This document shows positions 60,355 through 64,000 of a stretch of 64,000 nucleotides of DNA, piece by piece. How positions within the stretch are numbered: position 1 is the stretch's first letter; each line of letters opens with the position of its first letter. The notes below the pieces were generated by a model. It was given only the letters and a program-made list of their open reading frames with translations, searched no databases and was not told the DNA's origin. The DNA is from Ferruginibacter sp. (lineage in GTDB: Bacteria; Bacteroidota; Bacteroidia; Chitinophagales; Chitinophagaceae): positions 1-64,000 of the forward strand of contig JAEUVU010000020.1 of the NCBI GenBank assembly GCA_016786725.1. Direction: 5' to 3'. Position numbers and translations under genes: made by a program.

Positions 60355-61005
60355 TTACTTTCCGCCTTTCAGTTCCTTTTGTAATTCTTTTAATTCGTCC
60401 CACTTTCCATCAGCAGCCAGTTTGGCCTGTTTGGGCCAGCTACCTGGTTTGTGAAGACTGAACCTGCTTCCACCTGTTGCCAATATAGTTTTTAAACCGG
60501 CTGCAGTTGCCTGAGAAAGTTCTTTAAAGCTGGTAATATTATTATTGTTGAGTAACTCTGCGATCTTTTTCCCAATGCCTTCTATTTTTGAAAGATCATC
60601 TTTTCCTGTTTTAGCAACTGTTTTGGCTGCAGCTTTTGCTTTAACCGTTTTAGGTTTGGCTTCCGCATTTTTCTTTACTGATTTAGGCTTTGTTGTTTTA
60701 GGGGCTTCAATTGTTTCATTAACAAGTGCAGCAACCCTTACAATACAATTTTCAACAGGATAGCCGTGCATTTCAGAAGTTATCTTTTCTCCGTTATCAT
60801 TTACCCATCTGCCATTGCTTAACAGGTAGCGGTATTGATAATCTCCAGGCTCCAGTTCCACTTCGGCTGTCATCGAGCCATCAGCTTGCTTTGTAAGGTA
60901 AACGCCTTCATCCAAATTCCAGTTGTTGAATTCTCCAAGCAATACACATTCGCTGGCGCCGATGATATTGGCAGCAGGTAATGTGAATGTAATTTTTGTT
61001 GTCAT
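60355..61005 (-). CDS. CBM48 (isoamylase N-terminal/AMPK-like) + helix-hairpin-helix protein
   Basis: The 216-aa protein fuses a glycogen-binding CBM48-like domain (about 1-92, CVLLGEFNNWNLDEGVYLTKQADGS, EPGDYQYRYLL) to an A/K-rich linker (about 95-135) and an HhH domain (about 138-190, LSKIEGIGKKIAELLNNNNITSFKEL). No catalytic residues are visible. It might tether DNA- or protein-binding to glycogen; that is speculation. It is upstream of no enzyme of glycogen metabolism in this window. Confidence 0.82.
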   Translation of the reverse strand: MTTKITFTLPAANIIGASECVLLGEFNNWNLDEGVYLTKQADGSMTAEVELEPGDYQYRYLLSNGRWVNDNGEKITSEMHGYPVENCIVRVAALVNETIEAPKTTKPKSVKKNAEAKPKTVKAKAAAKTVAKTGKDDLSKIEGIGKKIAELLNNNNITSFKELSQATAAGLKTILATGGSRFSLHKPGSWPKQAKLAADGKWDELKELQKELKGGK

Positions 61006-61040
61006 TGTTATTAAATCTGTTTTGCGTTTTCATCACTATC

Positions 61041-61067
61041 CCGTCTTCGACAAGCTCAGACTGACAG
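61041..61067 (+). repeat. TTCGACAAGCTCAG-type dispersed repeat, copy 3
   Basis: CCGTCTTCGACAAG + CTCAGACTGACAG, differing from the copy at 12214-12240 by one base. It lies between the CBM48 gene and pruA. Confidence 0.8.
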
Positions 61068-61089
61068 CTTTTATTATAGTAATGTTGTT

Positions 61090-62724
61090 TTATTTCTCCT
61101 GTAAAAAAGGATAACGGTAATCCGTTGGTGAATTGAATGTTTCTTTAATTGTACGTGCACTCAACCAGCGATAAAGGTTTAAAATAGAACCTGCCTTATC
61201 ATTGGTGCCACTACCCCTTGCACCACCAAACGGTTGCTGACCTACAACAGCACCTGTTGGTTTGTCGTTAATATAAAAATTACCGGCGCTGTTGCGAAGC
61301 TTGTCTGTGGCCAGTTCCACCGCAAAACGGTCTTGTGCAATGATGGCACCGGTTAATGCATACTCAGATGTTTCATCTACCAGCTTAAGCGTTTGCTCAA
61401 ATTTATTTTCATCGTAGATATAAACCGTAAGTACCGGTCCAAACAATTCTTCGCACATGGTTACATATTTCGGATCGGTTGCTTCGATGATGGTTGGTTC
61501 AATAAAATAACCTTCTGTTTTATCACACTTACCTCCTACCCATATTTTTGCACCGCTGTTTTTCTTTCGGGCATTTTTTATATATCCTTCCAGTTTATCA
61601 AAACTCTTTTCATCAATTACGGCATTTACAAAATTGGTGAAGTCTTCCACGGTTCCCATTTTCATGGTCTTAACCTGCTCCACCAGTTTCTTTTTAACTT
61701 CAGCAGCGATGTTGGATGGAATGTAAGCCCTTGAAGCAGCCGAACATTTTTGTCCCTGGTATTCAAAAGCACCACGGGCCAAAGCGGTAACCACCACATC
61801 GGGATCGGCACTCTTATGAGCGATCACAAAATCCTTACCTCCGGTTTCACCAACAATACGGGGATAAGAGCGGTACATGCTCATATTCTTACCGATGGTT
61901 TCCCACATCTTATTGAATACGCCGGTGCTGCCGGTAAAATGTATGCCTGCAAAATCTTTGTGATTAAAAACAACTTCGCCAATGGTTGGGCCATCAATAA
62001 AAACAAGATTGATAACACCATCCGGCATTCCGGCTTCTTTTAATATACGCATGAACATTTGTGCGCTATAAACCTGTGTGTTGGCGCATTTCCAGATAAC
62101 CACATTACCACACATGGCAGCAGATGTTGGCAGATTTCCACCAATAGCCGTAAAGTTGAATGGCGTTAAGGCGAATACAAATCCTTCCAGCGGGCGGTAC
62201 TCCATCCTGTTGTACATGCCGGCACCGCTGATCGGTTGCTGGCGATAGATATCACTTAAGAAGTGTACGTTAAAGCGCAAGAAATCTATCAACTCACAGG
62301 CCGAATCGATCTCTGCCTGGAAAGCATTTTTACTTTGCCCCAGCATGGTAGTACCATTCATATAACCACGATACTTGCCTGCAATAAGATCCGCGGCTTT
62401 TAAAAATATATTAGCCCGGTTCTCCCAACTCATGCCGGCCCATTTTTCTTTTACTTTTAGTGCGGCATTGATAGCTTTGTTTACATGCTTTGCATCACCT
62501 ACATGAAATTTGCCCAACACATGCTTATGCTCATGCGGCGGACGGATATCCATGGTATTGCCTGTTCTCACTTCTTCTCCACCAATGTACATAGGTACAT
62601 CAACCTTTGTACTTTTCAATTCTTTTAAAGCTGCTTTAAGGGCAAGCTTTTCTTTAGAACCGGGAGCATAATTAAGCACAGGTTCATTTACTGGCATCGG
62701 GTAATAAAAATCTCCGTATTGCAT
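61090..62724 (-). CDS. pruA: L-glutamate gamma-semialdehyde dehydrogenase
   Basis: The enzyme oxidises the proline-catabolism intermediate P5C/glutamate semialdehyde to glutamate. The 544-aa protein matches the ALDH4 type: FALTPFNFTAIGGNLP, the NAD-binding GSTGVFNKMWETIG, the active-site Glu region VGETGGKDF and the catalytic Cys in YQGQKCSAASRAY. No proline dehydrogenase gene is adjacent. No promoter is recognisable in the repeat-containing gap before it. Confidence 0.95.
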   Translation of the reverse strand: MQYGDFYYPMPVNEPVLNYAPGSKEKLALKAALKELKSTKVDVPMYIGGEEVRTGNTMDIRPPHEHKHVLGKFHVGDAKHVNKAINAALKVKEKWAGMSWENRANIFLKAADLIAGKYRGYMNGTTMLGQSKNAFQAEIDSACELIDFLRFNVHFLSDIYRQQPISGAGMYNRMEYRPLEGFVFALTPFNFTAIGGNLPTSAAMCGNVVIWKCANTQVYSAQMFMRILKEAGMPDGVINLVFIDGPTIGEVVFNHKDFAGIHFTGSTGVFNKMWETIGKNMSMYRSYPRIVGETGGKDFVIAHKSADPDVVVTALARGAFEYQGQKCSAASRAYIPSNIAAEVKKKLVEQVKTMKMGTVEDFTNFVNAVIDEKSFDKLEGYIKNARKKNSGAKIWVGGKCDKTEGYFIEPTIIEATDPKYVTMCEELFGPVLTVYIYDENKFEQTLKLVDETSEYALTGAIIAQDRFAVELATDKLRNSAGNFYINDKPTGAVVGQQPFGGARGSGTNDKAGSILNLYRWLSARTIKETFNSPTDYRYPFLQEK

Positions 62725-62828
62725 AATCGTTATTTTATCGTTTAAAAAAGTTCAGCAAAGGTATGCCGTACAAGTGTGCGACGCAACGATGCTTGGTAGA
62801 ATTTCAAATGCTGGTTACAAAATATTTG

Positions 62829-62907
62829 AACCACGAAGGCGCAAAGGCACGAAGAAACACAAAGAATTACTTAGTGCCACTTTGTGGCCTTTGTGTCTTT
62901 GTGGTTA
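62829..62907. repeat. AACCACGAAGG-type dispersed inverted repeat
   Basis: AACCACGAAGGCGCAAAGG... on the left is the near-inverse of ...CCTTTGTGTCTTTGTGGTT on the right (62829-62907). This spelling recurs in intergenic DNA of many bacteria and forms a long imperfect hairpin between prfB and pruA. Confidence 0.7.
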
Positions 62908-62910
62908 AAC

Positions 62911-64000
62911 CTACGCTTCTGTTTCCTTTTCACTCATCAAATATGCCTTTATGAAACCATCCAGTTCCCCATCCATCACCGGCCCCACATTACCTACTTC
63001 ATAATCAGTGCGGTGGTCTTTGATCATTTTATAAGGATGAAAAACATAGCTGCGTATCTGGCTGCCCCACTCTATCTTTTTCTTTTTGGCGTTGTTGGCA
63101 TCACGCAGTTCGTTGCGTTTTTGCAATTCAATTTCATACAGGCGGCTTTTCAGCATTTGCATGGCCAGTTCCCGGTTGCCCAGCTGGCTCCTGTCCTGCT
63201 GGCAAACCACTACAATACCTGTTGGAATATGCGTTAGCTGTACTTTAGTCTCTACCTTGTTTACGTTCTGCCCTCCGGCGCCACCGCTTCGGCTTGTTTC
63301 CATTTTTACATCTGCCGGGTTGATCTCAATGTTGATCGTATCATCTACCAGCGGATAAACATTCACCGATACAAAAGAAGTATGTCTTCTTGCATTGCTG
63401 TCAAATGGAGAAATACGCACCAGGCGATGCACACCACTTTCAGACTTTAGGAAGCCATAAGCAAACGGACCTTCAAACTTGTATGTACAGGTTTTAATAC
63501 CGGCGCCATCGCCCCATTGCCAGTCCATTTCGGTAACTGTCCAGCCCTGCTTTTCGCCATACATGCGAAACATACGGGCAAGCATTTCGGCCCAGTCTTG
63601 GCTTTCGGTACCACCTGCACCACTGTTTATCTGCATCATGGCGGGCAGTTCGTCTTCAGGCTGGTTAAGCGTACTTTTAAATTCGGCTTCTTCAATTTTA
63701 TCAATAGCAAGATCATATGCTTCTTTCACTTCCTCCTCGCTGGTTTCGCCTGCTTTCCAGAATTCGAATAACACCGCAAAATCCTCCACGGCAGTATCAA
63801 CTGCATTGTAGAGGTTTATCCAGTATTCATGCACTTTAATTTCTTTCAGAATGGCTGTTGCACGGGCATTATCGTCCCAAAAACCCGGCGAAAGTGAAAG
63901 TTGTTTATCATTGGCTGCTTTGGCCTGTCGGTTAGCGACGTCAAAGAAACCTCCCCAAGACCAACACACGGTCTCTCATAGATTTTAAATGCTCGATTGT
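62911..64000 (-). CDS. prfB: Peptide chain release factor 2, with programmed +1 frameshift (5' end outside window)
   Basis: RF2 releases peptides at UGA and UAA. Frame 0 enters from the right edge ([18 protein letters not shown]) and meets an in-frame TGA at 63943-63941. A +1 slip at CTT TGA C (63946-63940) continues as [14 protein letters not shown] to the stop 62913-62911. A Shine-Dalgarno-like GGGGAGG (63956-63950) is 3 nt before CTT, as in other prfB frameshift sites. The released chain has the SPF stop-recognition motif (RISPFDSNA) and GGQ ([12 protein letters not shown]). A non-shifted start at GTG 63969 exists only by chance. Confidence 0.95.

Noticed and set aside
63941..63943. prfB pseudogene because of the in-frame TGA
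   Set aside because: The CTT TGA C context with GGGGAGG upstream is the classical programmed frameshift signal.

Overview
The window reads as chromosomal DNA of a Bacteroidota bacterium, most likely a soil or freshwater member of the Chitinophagaceae or a close relative. The evidence is the content: a type IX secretion (T9SS) giant surface protein with a gliding-motility-type C-terminus beside a PorP/SprF partner, a HU-CCDC81/SPOR-like protein, BlaI-M56 and DUF3822 genes, a long-form NusB, and many starts preceded by the Bacteroidota -7 element TAnnTTTG. Several of those elements lie only 5-9 nt before the start codon, so leaderless or near-leaderless mRNAs look common. I see no rRNA, tRNA, CRISPR array or prophage.

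Layout. 0-9.4 kb: the end of an M61 peptidase, a DbpA-like helicase, an operon of ECF sigma factor, small membrane protein, CpxP-like periplasmic protein and di-heme peroxidase, then lpxK, rsmD, a DUF3822 gene and a MATE pump. 9.4-14.3 kb: a run of small enzymes (DUF1801, two VOC proteins, an HHH protein, a double SRPBCC protein) divergent from a GlxA-type regulator. 14-25 kb: lipoproteins, a 1091-aa beta-propeller amidohydrolase, smpB, serine dehydratase, an FKBP isomerase, the HU/SPOR-like protein, lysoplasmalogenase, a SET protein and a CPBP protease. 25.2-26 kb: a REP-associated tyrosine transposase with four palindromes. 26-36 kb: groEL/groES, nusB, a DUF1573 lipoprotein, yajC, coaE, a cupin, nnrDE and a membrane pyrophosphatase.

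36.2-41.8 kb is the most interesting region. A class-3-like lipase and three unrecognised small beta-rich proteins, none with a signal peptide, surround a TPR histidine kinase and a LuxR-type response regulator. Three of these units carry the same 21-nt inverted-repeat motif about 140-185 nt upstream of their start codons. I propose this as an undescribed two-component regulon.

42-45 kb: blaI-M56 with a palindromic operator candidate, a 17-copy heptamer array and PorP/SprF. 45.3-52.2 kb: one 2285-aa T9SS protein with six repeats in an alternating A/B pattern. 52.2-56.2 kb is a mosaic: two 94-95-bp elements with the same terminal inverted repeats but different cores (one supplies the last codons of pyrE), a 106-bp direct repeat bracketing a retropepsin-like gene, remnants of T9SS sorting domains, and a 956-bp AT-rich gene-free stretch. 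56-64 kb: pyrE, a NUDIX hydrolase, a thioesterase, coaD, pyrB, pyrR, a CBM48-HHH protein, the proline-catabolic dehydrogenase, and prfB with an intact programmed +1 frameshift site. Dispersed REP-like families (CCCTCTCC-type, TTCGACAAGCTCAG-type, AACCACGAAGG-type) fill many intergenic gaps.
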